A stretch of DNA of 64,000 nt from JACVRU01 sp040902725 (GCA_040902725.1 JBBDWU010000024.1:1-64000), one strand, 5' to 3'. Numbered from the stretch's first letter, positions 26,093 to 35,506 are shown. Made by a program: numbers and translations. The notes: generated by a model from the sequence alone, not told the origin.

Positions 26093-26686
26093 GTGCGCCT
26101 CTTCCGGCGGGGCGAATCCGCCTCGTCGCTCGATCTGCTCGTCGCGGGGCTCGGGAATCCGGGCCGCGAGTACGCCGGCCACCGGCACAGCGTCGGCTTC
26201 ATGGTCGTGGACGAGCTCGCGCGGCGCCACGGCGGCTCCTGGCGCGGCAAGTTCACCGGCGAGCTCGCCGAGGTGCGGCTGGGGGAGGCGCGCATCGCCT
26301 TGCTGAAGCCGCTGACGTACATGAACGAGTCGGGACGCTCGGTCGGCGCCGCCGTCCGCTTCTTCAAGGTCACGCCCGGCGAGCTGCTCGTCGTCCACGA
26401 CGAGGGCGACCTCGACCTCGGCCGCCTGCAGGCGCGGCGCGGGGGCGGCCTCGCCGGCCACAACGGCCTGCGCTCGATTGCGCAGGCCCTGGGGGCTCAG
26501 GAGTTCCTGCGCCTGCGGATCGGGGTCGGCAGGCCGGGCCGCGGCGACCCGCGCCCGCTCGCCGACTACGTCCTCTCCGACTTCGCGCCCGAGGACGACG
26601 CCGAGGCGATCGTCGCCCGGGCCGCGGACGCGGTCGAGGCCGTCGTCCGCGAGGGGCTCGAGGCCGCGCAGCGGACCTACCACTGA
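26093..26686 (+). CDS. pth: Peptidyl-tRNA hydrolase
   Basis: Pth frees tRNA from dropped-off peptidyl-tRNA. The 197-residue protein has the substrate Asn in GLGNPG, the catalytic His in HRHSVGF (usual TRHNVG), PLTYMNESG, the catalytic Asp in HDEGDLDLGR and GHNGLRS. An N-terminal extension of about 12 residues precedes the first strand. Start GTG 26093; its stop overlaps the mfd ATG by one base. Confidence 0.95.
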   Translation: MRLFRRGESASSLDLLVAGLGNPGREYAGHRHSVGFMVVDELARRHGGSWRGKFTGELAEVRLGEARIALLKPLTYMNESGRSVGAAVRFFKVTPGELLVVHDEGDLDLGRLQARRGGGLAGHNGLRSIAQALGAQEFLRLRIGVGRPGRGDPRPLADYVLSDFAPEDDAEAIVARAADAVEAVVREGLEAAQRTYH

Positions 26687-29600
26687 TGCTGGGCGCCCTC
26701 GTTCCCGAGCTGGCCGGGCACGAGCGGCTCGGGGCCTTCGCCGAGGCGCTGCCCGAGCGGGCACGGGTCTCCGAGCCGGCGCTGCCGCTCGTCCTCGCCG
26801 CGCTGCACGAGCACCTCGGCCGCGCGGTGGTGCTGGTGGCGCCCGAGGACGCGGACGCCCGCGACGCGGCGGAGGCGGCCGGCTGGTTCCTTGGCGACGA
26901 GCGGGTCGCGTATCTCCCCTCGCGCGGCGTGCGCTGGGACTCGGGCCTCGCGCCGCCGCCCCATCTCGTCGGCGAGCGGGCACGCGCGCTCGACATGCTC
27001 GCGGCGGGCGGGCTCGTCTGCGTGTCGGCCGCGGCGCTGGCCGAGGGGATGCCTCCCCCGGCCGCGCGCCCGGAGCCGCTCCGCGTGCGGGTCGGCGAGG
27101 CACCCGGGATCGACGCCCTGGCGGAGCAACTCGCGTTCGCCGGCTACGAGCGGGTGGAGCGCGTCGAGGATCGCGGGCACTTCGCCGTGCGCGGCGGTCT
27201 GCTCGACGTCTTCCCGACCACGGGCCGCGAGCCCTTCCGCATCGAGCTCTTCGGCGACGAGATCGAGCAGATCCGCGCCTTCTCGCCCTTCACGCAGCGG
27301 ACGCTGCACCCGGTGGAGGAGGCGCTCGTCTACCCGGCCGCCGAGCGCCGCCTCGACGCAAGTAACAGAGTGTTACTTGGAGACGAGGCCACGGCCGTCC
27401 CGGACGACCTCGTCCCGACGCTGCCGGCGGGACCCGACTTCGTGTGGGAGCCCGACGAGGTCCGGCGCGTCTGGGAAGAGGAGGGCTTCGAAGTAAGTAA
27501 CAAAGTGTTACTTGGAGCTTCGGAGCTCGACCCGTTCCCGCACGGGCAGCCGTTCGCCTTCGAGGCGCTCCGGCCGGCGATCGCGGCGCGCGGGCTCGCC
27601 GAGGCGGAGACCGAGCTGACGGGCTTCCTGCGCGCCGGGCTGCGCGTGGTCGTCGCCTTCCCGCACCGCGGCGAGGCGCTGCGCATGCAGAACCTGCTCC
27701 GCCGCGTCGAGGCCCGTCTGCTCGAGCCGGGGGAGCCGCTGCCGCGCGGGGAGGAGCTGCTCTTCGCCGTCTCGCCCGCGCGCCGCGGTTTCGTCTGGCG
27801 CGATCTCGGGCTGGCGCTGCTCCCCGACACTCAGGTCTTCCGCCGCCGGGCCCGCCGGCCCGAATCGCGCCTCGGCCGCGCGCTCCAGTCGTTCGCCGAC
27901 CTCCGCACCGGCGACCACGTCGTCCACGAGGACCACGGAGTCGGCCGCCTGCTCGGCTTCGAGACGAAGGAGGTCGCGGGCGTCACCCGCGACTACCTGC
28001 TGCTCGCCTTCCGCGGCGACGACCGCCTCTACGTCCCGCACGAGCAGATCGGCAAGGTCTCCCGCTACGTGGGCGCCGACGGGGGCGCGCCGTCGCTCTC
28101 CAAGCTCGGCGGCAAGGCGTGGCAGACGCTCAAGAGCCGCGCGCGCGAGTCCGTCCGCGAGCTGGCAGGGGAGCTGCTCGAGCTCTACGCACGCAGGCAG
28201 CGCTCGGAGGGGGTCGCCTACGAGCTCAGCAGCGAGTGGATCGAGCAGCTCGAGGCCTCGTTCCCGTTCCGCGAGACGGACGACCAGCAGCGCGCGATCG
28301 AGGCGGTGAAGGAAGACCTCGAGGCGCCGCAGCCGATGGACCGCCTCGTGTGCGGCGACGTCGGCTTCGGCAAGACCGAGGTCGCCGTCCGGGCCGCGTT
28401 CGCCGTCGCCGTCAACGGGCGGCAGACGCTCCTGCTCGCGCCGACCACGATCCTCGCCGAGCAGCACTGGAACACGTTCCGCGACCGCTACCGCGACTTC
28501 CCCGTCAGCGTCGAGATGGTCTCGCGCTTTCGCACCCCCGCCGAGACGAAGCGGATCCTGCGCGACTTCGCGGAGGGCAAGGTCGACGTCCTGGTCGGGA
28601 CGCATCGCGTCCTGTCGCGCGACGTGATCCCGAAGAACCTCGGGCTTGTCGTCGTGGACGAGGAGCAGCGCTTCGGGGTCGCCCAGAAGGAGCTGATCAA
28701 GCAGCTGCGCCTGGAGGTCGACGTGCTGACGCTGAGCGCGACGCCGATCCCGCGCACGCTGCACATGTCCCTCTCCGGCCTGCGGGACATCTCGATCATC
28801 GAGACCCCGCCCCAGGGCCGGCGACCGATCCGCACGCACGTGGGCGAGTACGACGAGGAGACGATCAGGCAGGCGCTCGAGCGCGAGCAGGCGCGCGGCG
28901 GCCAGGCCTTCTATCTCCACAACCGCGTCGAGACGATCGACGAGGCGCAGGCCAAGCTCCAGCAGCTCTGCCCGCAGCTCCGCTTCATCGTCGCCCACGG
29001 GCAGATGCCGGAGCGCGAGCTCGAGGAGCGCATGCACGCGTTCCTCCGCGGCGACGCGGACGTGCTCGTCTCGACGACGATCATCGAGTCGGGGCTCGAC
29101 ATCCCGCAGGCGAACACGCTGATCGTCGAGCGGGCGGACGCGCTCGGGCTCGCCCAGCTCTACCAGATCCGCGGCCGCGTCGGCCGCTCGGACGTGACCG
29201 CCTACGCCTACCTGCTCTATCCCGCCGCGAGCGAGCTGAACCCGGAGGCCCGTGCCCGCCTCTCCACGCTCGCCGACCACACGGAGCTCGGGGCCGGCTT
29301 CGCGATCGCGATGCGCGACCTCGAGATCCGCGGCGCGGGCAACCTCCTCGGGGCCGAGCAGTCGGGCCACGTGTCCGCGCTCGGGTTCGAGCTCTACGTC
29401 GAGATGCTCGCCGAGGCCGTGGCGGAGCTCTCGGGCCAGCGGCGGGCCGTCGCCCGACCGGTGCGCGTCGACGCGCGCGTGGACGCCTACGTGCCCGCGG
29501 CCTACGTCGGCTCGGAGTCCTCGCGCATCGACCTCCACCGCCGGCTCGCGTTCGTCGAGGACGAGGACGAGCTCCGCGAGCTCGAGGCAATGACGGAGGA

Positions 29601-29880
29601 CCGGTTCGGGCCGCTCCCCGAGCCGGTCGAGAACCTGTTCGCGATCCAGGAGGCGAAGCTGAAGCTCGCGCGCGCCGGCGCCGACTACCTCGTCTTCCGC
29701 GGCGGTCGCGCGACCGTCGGCCCGCTCGTGCTCGGGACGCAGGAGCTGCGCGAGCTGCGCAGCCGCATCGACACGGCCGTCTACACGTCCGCCCGCCGCG
29801 AAGTGTCGTTAAGAGACGGTGAACTGAGCGGGGCGCTGCGGCTGGTCGATGCTATTCTCGACGCGCGCCAGGCGGCTTAG
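26686..29880 (+). CDS. mfd: Transcription-repair-coupling factor Mfd
   Basis: Mfd displaces stalled RNA polymerase and recruits UvrA. The 1064-residue protein has a UvrB-homology N-terminal part, an RNA-polymerase-interaction domain (about 400-470, HEDHGVGRLLG), a RecG-like motor with Walker A GDVGFGKTE near 557, DEEQRFGV near 658, SATPIPRTL, and the C-terminal TRCF domain. Two AT-rich palindromes (27360-27378 and 27495-27513) sit in frame in the UvrB-like region and encode SNRVLLG and SNKVLLG, each with a rare TTA leucine codon. Confidence 0.97.
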   Translation: MLGALVPELAGHERLGAFAEALPERARVSEPALPLVLAALHEHLGRAVVLVAPEDADARDAAEAAGWFLGDERVAYLPSRGVRWDSGLAPPPHLVGERARALDMLAAGGLVCVSAAALAEGMPPPAARPEPLRVRVGEAPGIDALAEQLAFAGYERVERVEDRGHFAVRGGLLDVFPTTGREPFRIELFGDEIEQIRAFSPFTQRTLHPVEEALVYPAAERRLDASNRVLLGDEATAVPDDLVPTLPAGPDFVWEPDEVRRVWEEEGFEVSNKVLLGASELDPFPHGQPFAFEALRPAIAARGLAEAETELTGFLRAGLRVVVAFPHRGEALRMQNLLRRVEARLLEPGEPLPRGEELLFAVSPARRGFVWRDLGLALLPDTQVFRRRARRPESRLGRALQSFADLRTGDHVVHEDHGVGRLLGFETKEVAGVTRDYLLLAFRGDDRLYVPHEQIGKVSRYVGADGGAPSLSKLGGKAWQTLKSRARESVRELAGELLELYARRQRSEGVAYELSSEWIEQLEASFPFRETDDQQRAIEAVKEDLEAPQPMDRLVCGDVGFGKTEVAVRAAFAVAVNGRQTLLLAPTTILAEQHWNTFRDRYRDFPVSVEMVSRFRTPAETKRILRDFAEGKVDVLVGTHRVLSRDVIPKNLGLVVVDEEQRFGVAQKELIKQLRLEVDVLTLSATPIPRTLHMSLSGLRDISIIETPPQGRRPIRTHVGEYDEETIRQALEREQARGGQAFYLHNRVETIDEAQAKLQQLCPQLRFIVAHGQMPERELEERMHAFLRGDADVLVSTTIIESGLDIPQANTLIVERADALGLAQLYQIRGRVGRSDVTAYAYLLYPAASELNPEARARLSTLADHTELGAGFAIAMRDLEIRGAGNLLGAEQSGHVSALGFELYVEMLAEAVAELSGQRRAVARPVRVDARVDAYVPAAYVGSESSRIDLHRRLAFVEDEDELRELEAMTEDRFGPLPEPVENLFAIQEAKLKLARAGADYLVFRGGRATVGPLVLGTQELRELRSRIDTAVYTSARREVSLRDGELSGALRLVDAILDARQAA
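27360..27378. repeat. AT-rich palindromic element, copy 1, inside mfd
   Basis: AAGTAACA-GAG-TGTTACTT, a perfect 8-bp inverted repeat with a 3-nt spacer, followed by GGAG. It is one of the most AT-rich spots in a very GC-rich gene. It is read through in frame as SNRVLLG. Confidence 0.85.
27495..27513. repeat. AT-rich palindromic element, copy 2, inside mfd
   Basis: AAGTAACA-AAG-TGTTACTT, identical to copy 1 except one spacer base, again followed by GGAG. It lies exactly 135 nt (45 codons) downstream in the same reading frame and encodes SNKVLLG. Confidence 0.85.
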
Positions 29881-29895
29881 CCGGCGCCTCTCTCG

Positions 29896-30891
29896 ATGAA
29901 GCGACTCCGTCTCTCCTTCCTGCTCGCGCTCGTCGCCGCGACCCTCGCCGGGTGCGGCGGAGGCGGCGGCGGGGTCCCCGGCGACGCAATCGCGGTCGTG
30001 GGCAGCCAGGAGATCGCCAAGGCCGACTTCGACGCGATGCTCGCCCAGGCGCGCGCCAGCTACAAGGCCCAGGAGCGCGACCTGCCAAAGGTCGGGACGC
30101 CCGAGTACAACACGCTCAAGTCCCAGATCGTCCAGTACCTCGTCCAGCGAGCCCAGTTCGAGGAGAAGGCCGAGGAGCTGGACATCGAGATCACCGACGA
30201 GGAGGTCGACGAGCGCCTCGACGAGATCAAGAAGCAGTACTTCGACGGCAGCGAGGAGAAGTTCACCGATCAGCTCGAGTCGCAGAAGATCACGCTCGAC
30301 CAGGTCAAGCGCGACATCCGCGCGCAGATGATCCAGGAGCGCCTCTTCGCGAAGGTGACCGAGGGCGTCAAGGCCACCGACAAGGAAGTCCGCGACTACT
30401 ACGAGGAGAACAAGGAGCAGTACGGCACGCCCGAGTCGCGCGACGTGCGCCACATCCTCGTCGGCACGAAGGTGAAGGCCGACGACGTCTTCGCGCAGCT
30501 CCAGGACGGCGGCAACTTCGCGCAGCTCGCGAAGGACCTCTCCAAGGATCCCGGCTCGGCCGCCCAGGGCGGCAAGCTGACGGTGGCGAGGGGCCAGACC
30601 GTCCCCGAGTTCGACAAGCTCGCGTTCGAGCTCGACCTGAACGAGATCTCGGAGCCGGTGAAGACGCAGTACGGCTGGCACGTGATCCAGGCGGTCTCGG
30701 CCGTGAAGCCGGCCAAGGTCACGCCGTTCGCGGAGGTCAAGGAGCAGATCGAGCAGCAGCTGCTGCAGACGAAGAAGAGCGAGGCCACGACGAAGTGGGT
30801 CGAGGACGTCCGCAAGGAGCTCGAGGACGAGACCGCGTACCAGGTCGGCTTCGCACCGCCCGAGACGACCCCCCAAACGGCGAACCAGTAG
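29896..30891 (+). CDS. Parvulin-type peptidyl-prolyl isomerase lipoprotein (PrsA/SurA-like)
   Basis: A 331-residue lipoprotein foldase. Its signal peptide ends in the lipobox LAGC (Cys about residue 19) followed by a Gly run. A SurA-type N-terminal chaperone region leads to a PpiC domain (about 185-280): RHILVGTKVKADD, LSKDPGSAAQGGKL, PEFDKLAFELDLNEISEPVKTQYGWHVI. It helps exported proteins fold outside the membrane. It occupies the place where mycobacteria have lpqU-like genes between mazG and eno region. Confidence 0.9.
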   Translation: MKRLRLSFLLALVAATLAGCGGGGGGVPGDAIAVVGSQEIAKADFDAMLAQARASYKAQERDLPKVGTPEYNTLKSQIVQYLVQRAQFEEKAEELDIEITDEEVDERLDEIKKQYFDGSEEKFTDQLESQKITLDQVKRDIRAQMIQERLFAKVTEGVKATDKEVRDYYEENKEQYGTPESRDVRHILVGTKVKADDVFAQLQDGGNFAQLAKDLSKDPGSAAQGGKLTVARGQTVPEFDKLAFELDLNEISEPVKTQYGWHVIQAVSAVKPAKVTPFAEVKEQIEQQLLQTKKSEATTKWVEDVRKELEDETAYQVGFAPPETTPQTANQ

Positions 30892-30901
30892 CCGCAGCAG
30901 C

Positions 30902-31702
30902 GTGGCGAGCTCGCTTGCCGACGCGCTCCTCGAGCTCCAGCGCCTGACCGAGCGGCTGCGGGCCGACTGTCCGTGGGACCGCGAGCAGACGGCGAAGACG
31001 ATCGTCCCGCACACGGTCGAGGAGGCCTACGAGGTCGCGGACGCGGCGCTCGCCGACCGGCCCGAGCAGCTGCTCGACGAGCTGGGCGACCTCCTTTTCC
31101 AGGTCTACTTCCTGGCGCTGCTGCTGGCCGAGCGGGGGGAGGGAGACCTCGAGGCGGTCGCGCGCAACGCGCACGAGAAGCTCGTCCGGCGGCACCCGCA
31201 CGTCTTCGGCGACGTCGAGGCCCGGACGCCACGGCGTGTGCGCGAGAACTGGGAGCGGATCAAGCGCGAGCAGGAGGAGCGGGAGGGGGTCTTCCACGAC
31301 CTCCCCGAGGCGCTGCCTTCGCTCCTTCACGCCCGCAAGGTGCAGCGCCGCGCCGCCGCGATCGGCTTCGAGTACCCGGACGTCGCGGGCGCGCTCGCCG
31401 ACCTCGACGACGAGCTGCGCGAGCTGAAGGAGGCGCTCGCGGAGGCCGGCGAGCGCCCGCCCGAGACCGAGCCGGACCCGCACGTGTTCGAGGAGGTCGG
31501 CGACGTCCTCTTCGCCGCCGTCAACGTCGCGCGCCGGCTGAACGTCGATCCCGAGCTCTCGCTGCGATCGATGAGCGACCGCTTCGTGGCCCGGGTGGAG
31601 CGGGCCGAGCAGCTGGCGGCGCAGGCGGGCGCCGAGTTCGCCAAGCTGCCCCTCGACGTGCAGGACCGCTACTTCGACCAGGCCAAGGAGGAGTCACGCT
31701 GA
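30902..31702 (+). CDS. mazG: Nucleoside triphosphate pyrophosphohydrolase MazG
   Basis: MazG removes non-canonical or excess NTPs by hydrolysis to NMP and PPi. The 266-residue protein has two MazG domains. The first shows CPWDREQT and EEAYEVADA...ELGDLLFQ (Mg ligands EExxE/ExxD), the second KVQRRAAAIGF and EEVGDVLFAAVN. The GTG start lies 10 nt after the parvulin gene. The stop TGA overlaps the eno CTG start; AAGGAGG at 31685-31691 sits in its last codons. Confidence 0.94.
   Translation: MASSLADALLELQRLTERLRADCPWDREQTAKTIVPHTVEEAYEVADAALADRPEQLLDELGDLLFQVYFLALLLAERGEGDLEAVARNAHEKLVRRHPHVFGDVEARTPRRVRENWERIKREQEEREGVFHDLPEALPSLLHARKVQRRAAAIGFEYPDVAGALADLDDELRELKEALAEAGERPPETEPDPHVFEEVGDVLFAAVNVARRLNVDPELSLRSMSDRFVARVERAEQLAAQAGAEFAKLPLDVQDRYFDQAKEESR
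31685..31691 (+). promoter_or_regulatory. Shine-Dalgarno deciding the eno start
   Basis: AAGGAGG lies 7 nt before the CTG at 31699. No ATG, GTG or TTG occurs in a suitable place, so it supports CTG initiation. Confidence 0.7.
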
Positions 31703-32976
31703 GCCGGATCGCCGAGCTTCACGCCCGCCAGATCCTGGACTCGCGTGGGAACCCGACCGTCGAGGTCGACGCGGCGCTCGAGTCGGGCGCGCTCGGCCGG
31801 GCGGCGATTCCGTCGGGCGCGTCCACCGGCCGCTTCGAGGCAGTCGAGCTGCGGGACGGCGGTGCCGAGTACGGCGGCAAGTCGGTTCGGCGCGCGGTGG
31901 AGCACGTCCGGGGCGAGATCGGCGCGGCGGTGAAGGGAATGGACGCCGTCGACCAGCGCGCGCTCGACGCGAGGCTGATCGAGCTCGACGGCACCGAGAA
32001 CAAGGAGCGGCTCGGCGCAAACGCGATCCTCGGCGTCTCGCTCGCGGTGGCGAAGGCCGCCGCAGCGGAGGCCGGCATGCCGCTCTACCGCTGGCTCGGC
32101 GGCGATGACGCGACGACGCTGCCGGTGCCGATGCTGAACGTGGTCAACGGCGGCGCCCACGCGCAGAACTCACTCGACCTGCAGGAGTTCATGGTCGTGC
32201 CGGCGGGCGCGACGACGTTCGCGGCGGCGCTGCGCATCGGCTCCGAGGTCTTCCACGCCCTCAAGGGGCTCCTCCACGAGCAGGGGCTCGCGACGGCGGT
32301 CGGCGACGAGGGCGGGTTCGCTCCCGATCTCCCGTCGAGCGGCGACGCGATCCAGGCCGTGCTGGAGGCGGCCGCCCGAGCCGGGCATCTGGAGGCGGTG
32401 GCGATCGCGCTCGATCCCGCGGCGACGGAGTTCTTCCGCGACGGCGTCTATCGCTTCGAGGGCACCGAGGCGAGCCCGGAGGGGATGGTCGGGTTCTGGG
32501 AGCAGGTCGTCGACAAGTTCCCGATCGTCTCGCTCGAGGATCCCCTCGCCGAGGAGGAGTGGGACTCCTGGCGCGAGCTGACCGCGCGCGTCGGCGACCG
32601 GGTGCAGCTCGTCGGCGACGATCTCTTCGTCACGAATCCGGCCCGGCTCGAGCGCGGGATCCAGGCGGGCGTCGCGAACTCGATCCTGATCAAGGTGAAC
32701 CAGATCGGCACGCTGACGGAGACGCTCGACGCGATCCGCCTCGCCCACGAATCGGGCTACACCACGGTGATCTCCCACCGGTCGGGCGAGACCGAGGACA
32801 CGACGATCGCCGATCTCGCGGTCGCGACCGGCGCCGGCCAGATCAAGACCGGCGCGCCGTCGCGGAGCGATCGCGTCGCCAAGTACAACCAGCTGCTGCG
32901 GATCGAGGAGGAGCTCGGCGACCGGGCCGTGTATCCGGGCTGGGACGCGTTTCCGCGGGCTCGCTCGGTAGCGTAG
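31699..32976 (+). CDS. eno: Enolase, apparent CTG start
   Basis: Enolase converts 2-phosphoglycerate to phosphoenolpyruvate. The 425-residue protein has ARQILDSRGNPTVEV at the N terminus, GASTGRFEAVELRD, NGGAHAQN, DEGGFAPDL, the metal ligands in SLEDPLAEEEWD and GDDLFVTN, the catalytic Lys in ILIKVNQIGT and SHRSGETED. The conserved N terminus leaves no room for a standard start; the only candidate is CTG 31699, overlapping the mazG TGA (CTGA) and preceded by a strong Shine-Dalgarno. Confidence 0.95.
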   Translation: MSRIAELHARQILDSRGNPTVEVDAALESGALGRAAIPSGASTGRFEAVELRDGGAEYGGKSVRRAVEHVRGEIGAAVKGMDAVDQRALDARLIELDGTENKERLGANAILGVSLAVAKAAAAEAGMPLYRWLGGDDATTLPVPMLNVVNGGAHAQNSLDLQEFMVVPAGATTFAAALRIGSEVFHALKGLLHEQGLATAVGDEGGFAPDLPSSGDAIQAVLEAAARAGHLEAVAIALDPAATEFFRDGVYRFEGTEASPEGMVGFWEQVVDKFPIVSLEDPLAEEEWDSWRELTARVGDRVQLVGDDLFVTNPARLERGIQAGVANSILIKVNQIGTLTETLDAIRLAHESGYTTVISHRSGETEDTTIADLAVATGAGQIKTGAPSRSDRVAKYNQLLRIEEELGDRAVYPGWDAFPRARSVA

Positions 32977-32981
32977 GGCTG

Positions 32982-34406
32982 ATGGCGATAGTCGAGCCAC
33001 GAAGGACGAAGATCGTGGCGACGATCGGTCCGGCGTCTTCCAGCCGGGAAACGCTCGCCGCGCTCGTCGAGGCCGGCGCCAACGCGCTGCGGCTCAACTT
33101 CTCGCACGGCACGCACGAGGAGCACGCGGAGGCCGCGCGGCACGTCCGCGAGCTGGAGGCCGAGAGCGGCTGGCGAAAGCTCGCGCTGATCGCCGACCTT
33201 CAGGGGCCGAAGCTGCGCGTGGCGGAGCTGGCCGCACCGCTGACGCTCGCGCCGCAGGACGAGGTCGTGGTCGTGGGCGCCGACGGGGGGCCGGCCCGGG
33301 ACGGCACGATCCCCGTCGCCCCCTCCGTGATCGGGGACGTCCTCCAGCCCGGCCACGAGATCCTGATCGACGACGGCCACGTGCGCCTTCGCGTGCTCGC
33401 GGTCGAGAAGGGTCAGGCCCGCTGCGCGGTGCTGGTCGGCGGCACGGTCAGCTCGCACAAGGGCGTCAACCTGCCCGGCGTCCCGGTTCCGATCCCGTCG
33501 ATCACGCGCAAGGACGTGGACGACCTCGAGTTCGCGCTCGAGCTCGGCGTCGACTTCTTCGCGCTCTCGTTCGTCCGCTCCGCGGCGGACGTGCGCGACC
33601 TCCGGCGCCTCATCGAAGAAGGGGGGTCGACCGCGCACATCATCGCCAAGATCGAGAAGGCGGAGGCCGTCGACAACCTCGAGGAGATCCTCGCGGAGAC
33701 CGACGCGGTGATGGTCGCCCGCGGCGACCTGGGGGTCGAGATCGGCCCCGCGGCCGTACCCCTGCTCCAGAAGAAGATCATCCTGAAGGCGCTCGAGCAG
33801 GGCGTCCCGGTGATCACGGCGACGCAGATGCTCGAGACGATGATCAGCTCGCCCGAGCCGACGAGAGCGGAGGCCAGCGACGTCGCCAACGCGATCCTCG
33901 ACGGCACCTCGGCGATCATGCTCTCCGGCGAGACGGCCGTCGGCAGCTATCCGGTGGAGGCCGTGCGGACGATGGACCAGATCTCGCGCGCGGTCGAGCC
34001 GAGCCTCGGCTACCGGCACCAGATGCCGAACGCCGCCGATCAGCCGACGATCGGGCGCTCGATGTCGAACGCCGCGTGCGACCTGGCGGAGGCCCTCGGC
34101 GCGCGCGCGATCCTCGTGCCGACCTTCACGGGGCGGACGGCCTCCGCGGTGGCGCGGCTACGCCCCCACCGGCCGATCGTGGGCCTCAGCCACCAGGCGT
34201 ACTCGCTCCGCCACATGGCGATCGAGTGGGGCGTGACGCCGATCCAGATCCCGGAGGCCTCGGACGTGGAGGACCTGTGGCAGAGCTCCCTGGACGCGGC
34301 CAGGGCGAGCGGGATCGTGGCGGAAGGCGACCGGGTCGTGATCACGGCCGGGACCGCGGTGAACATCCCCGGCTCGACCAACGTGATCAAGGTCGATATC
34401 GCCTAA
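32982..34406 (+). CDS. pyk: Pyruvate kinase
   Basis: Pyk makes pyruvate and ATP from phosphoenolpyruvate. The 474-residue protein has RRTKIVATIGPASSS, the substrate Arg/Asn in LRLNFSHGT, the catalytic Lys in IIAKIEKAEAVDN, the metal ligands in MVARGDLGVEI, and ITATQMLETMISSPEPTRAE. The C-terminal allosteric domain is complete. It begins 5 nt after the eno stop, so two consecutive glycolytic steps share an operon. Its stop overlaps the convergent citrate synthase stop. Confidence 0.96.
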   Translation: MAIVEPRRTKIVATIGPASSSRETLAALVEAGANALRLNFSHGTHEEHAEAARHVRELEAESGWRKLALIADLQGPKLRVAELAAPLTLAPQDEVVVVGADGGPARDGTIPVAPSVIGDVLQPGHEILIDDGHVRLRVLAVEKGQARCAVLVGGTVSSHKGVNLPGVPVPIPSITRKDVDDLEFALELGVDFFALSFVRSAADVRDLRRLIEEGGSTAHIIAKIEKAEAVDNLEEILAETDAVMVARGDLGVEIGPAAVPLLQKKIILKALEQGVPVITATQMLETMISSPEPTRAEASDVANAILDGTSAIMLSGETAVGSYPVEAVRTMDQISRAVEPSLGYRHQMPNAADQPTIGRSMSNAACDLAEALGARAILVPTFTGRTASAVARLRPHRPIVGLSHQAYSLRHMAIEWGVTPIQIPEASDVEDLWQSSLDAARASGIVAEGDRVVITAGTAVNIPGSTNVIKVDIA

Positions 34407-35500
34407 TTCCGGTTCGGAAAGCGGCGCGGCGGCTCGCCGACGTAGTCGGCCGACGGCCGGATGATCTTGTTGTCTGCGTGCTGTTCCAGCACGTGCGCCG
34501 ACCAGCCCGCAACGCGGCTCGCCGCGAAGAGCGGGGTGAAAAGCTCATTGGGGATGCCGAGGTAGCGCAGCACGCTGCCGGAGTAGAGGTCGACGTTCGG
34601 ATGGAGGCCCTTCGTCTCCGATACCGCGCGCTCCGTGGCCTCTGCGATCGCGTACCAGTTCGGCTCGCCTCGGTCCTCGGCGAGGTCGCGCGCGAGCCGC
34701 TTGAGGATGATCGCGCGGGGGTCGTAGGCGCGGTAGAGCGGATGGCCGAAGCCGTAGAGCGTCTCCTTGCGCTCGAAGGCGGCGGCAACCTCCTCCGCGG
34801 CTCTGTCAGGCGAGCCGACGCGCTCGAAGAACTCCATCGCGCGCTCGTTCGCGCCGCCGTGGAGTGGCCCGGCCAGGGCGGCGACGGCCGCGGTGACGGC
34901 GGAGGTGAGATCGGCGAGCGTTCCGGCCACGACGCGCGCCGCGAACGTCGACGCATTCATCTCGTGCTCGGCATGCAGGATCATCACGACGTCGAACGCG
35001 CGGGCGGCCGCTTCCTGGCGCTGCCCGCCGTGGAGCATGCGCAGGAAGTTCTCGGAGTAGGCGAGCGACGGGTCCGGCTCCACCGCGTCGAGCCCCCGGC
35101 GTAGGCGGTGGTAGCGCGCGACGATCGTGGGCAGCCGCGCGATGAGCCGCGCGGCCGTCCGCCGCTCGTCGATGCTCTCGCCGAACGACAGGCTCGAGAC
35201 CGCGGTGCGCAGGAGGTCCATCGGTGCCGCCTCGACCGCCGAGCGGTCGACGAGGGCGGTCGTGGCGGGCGGCAGCTCGCGGTCGGCGAGCTCTCTCCGG
35301 AAGGACACCAGCTGGTCAGCAGCCGGCAGCTCGCCCTCGAGCAGCAGATACGCGGTCTCCTCGTAAGTGGAGTGCTCGGCCAGGTCGGCGATGTCGTAGC
35401 CGCGGTACATGAGCACGCCGCGATCCGGGTCGATCGAGCAGATGGCCGACTGGGCGACGGTCACGCCGGAGAGCTGCACGGACTTCTTCGGCCCCGGCAC
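34403..35500 (-). CDS. Citrate synthase / 2-methylcitrate synthase family
   Basis: A 365-residue type II citrate synthase family enzyme. Active-site residues are seen in LHAEHEMNASTF (His), GPLHGGANERAM (His), and GFGHPLYRAYDPRA (His), with NVDLYSGSVLRYLGIP near the C terminus. The length and YRGYDIADLA N terminus fit short actinobacterial enzymes acting on acetyl-CoA or propionyl-CoA; which one cannot be settled. GTG 35500 is chosen because the conserved sequence begins there and TATGCT lies 6 nt upstream. Confidence 0.9.
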   Translation of the reverse strand: MPGPKKSVQLSGVTVAQSAICSIDPDRGVLMYRGYDIADLAEHSTYEETAYLLLEGELPAADQLVSFRRELADRELPPATTALVDRSAVEAAPMDLLRTAVSSLSFGESIDERRTAARLIARLPTIVARYHRLRRGLDAVEPDPSLAYSENFLRMLHGGQRQEAAARAFDVVMILHAEHEMNASTFAARVVAGTLADLTSAVTAAVAALAGPLHGGANERAMEFFERVGSPDRAAEEVAAAFERKETLYGFGHPLYRAYDPRAIILKRLARDLAEDRGEPNWYAIAEATERAVSETKGLHPNVDLYSGSVLRYLGIPNELFTPLFAASRVAGWSAHVLEQHADNKIIRPSADYVGEPPRRFPNRN

Positions 35501-35506
35501 GCGGCG

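Noticed and set aside
27508..29538. Long antisense frame inside mfd
   Set aside because: No recognisable domain; composition follows the complementary strand of the mfd codons.
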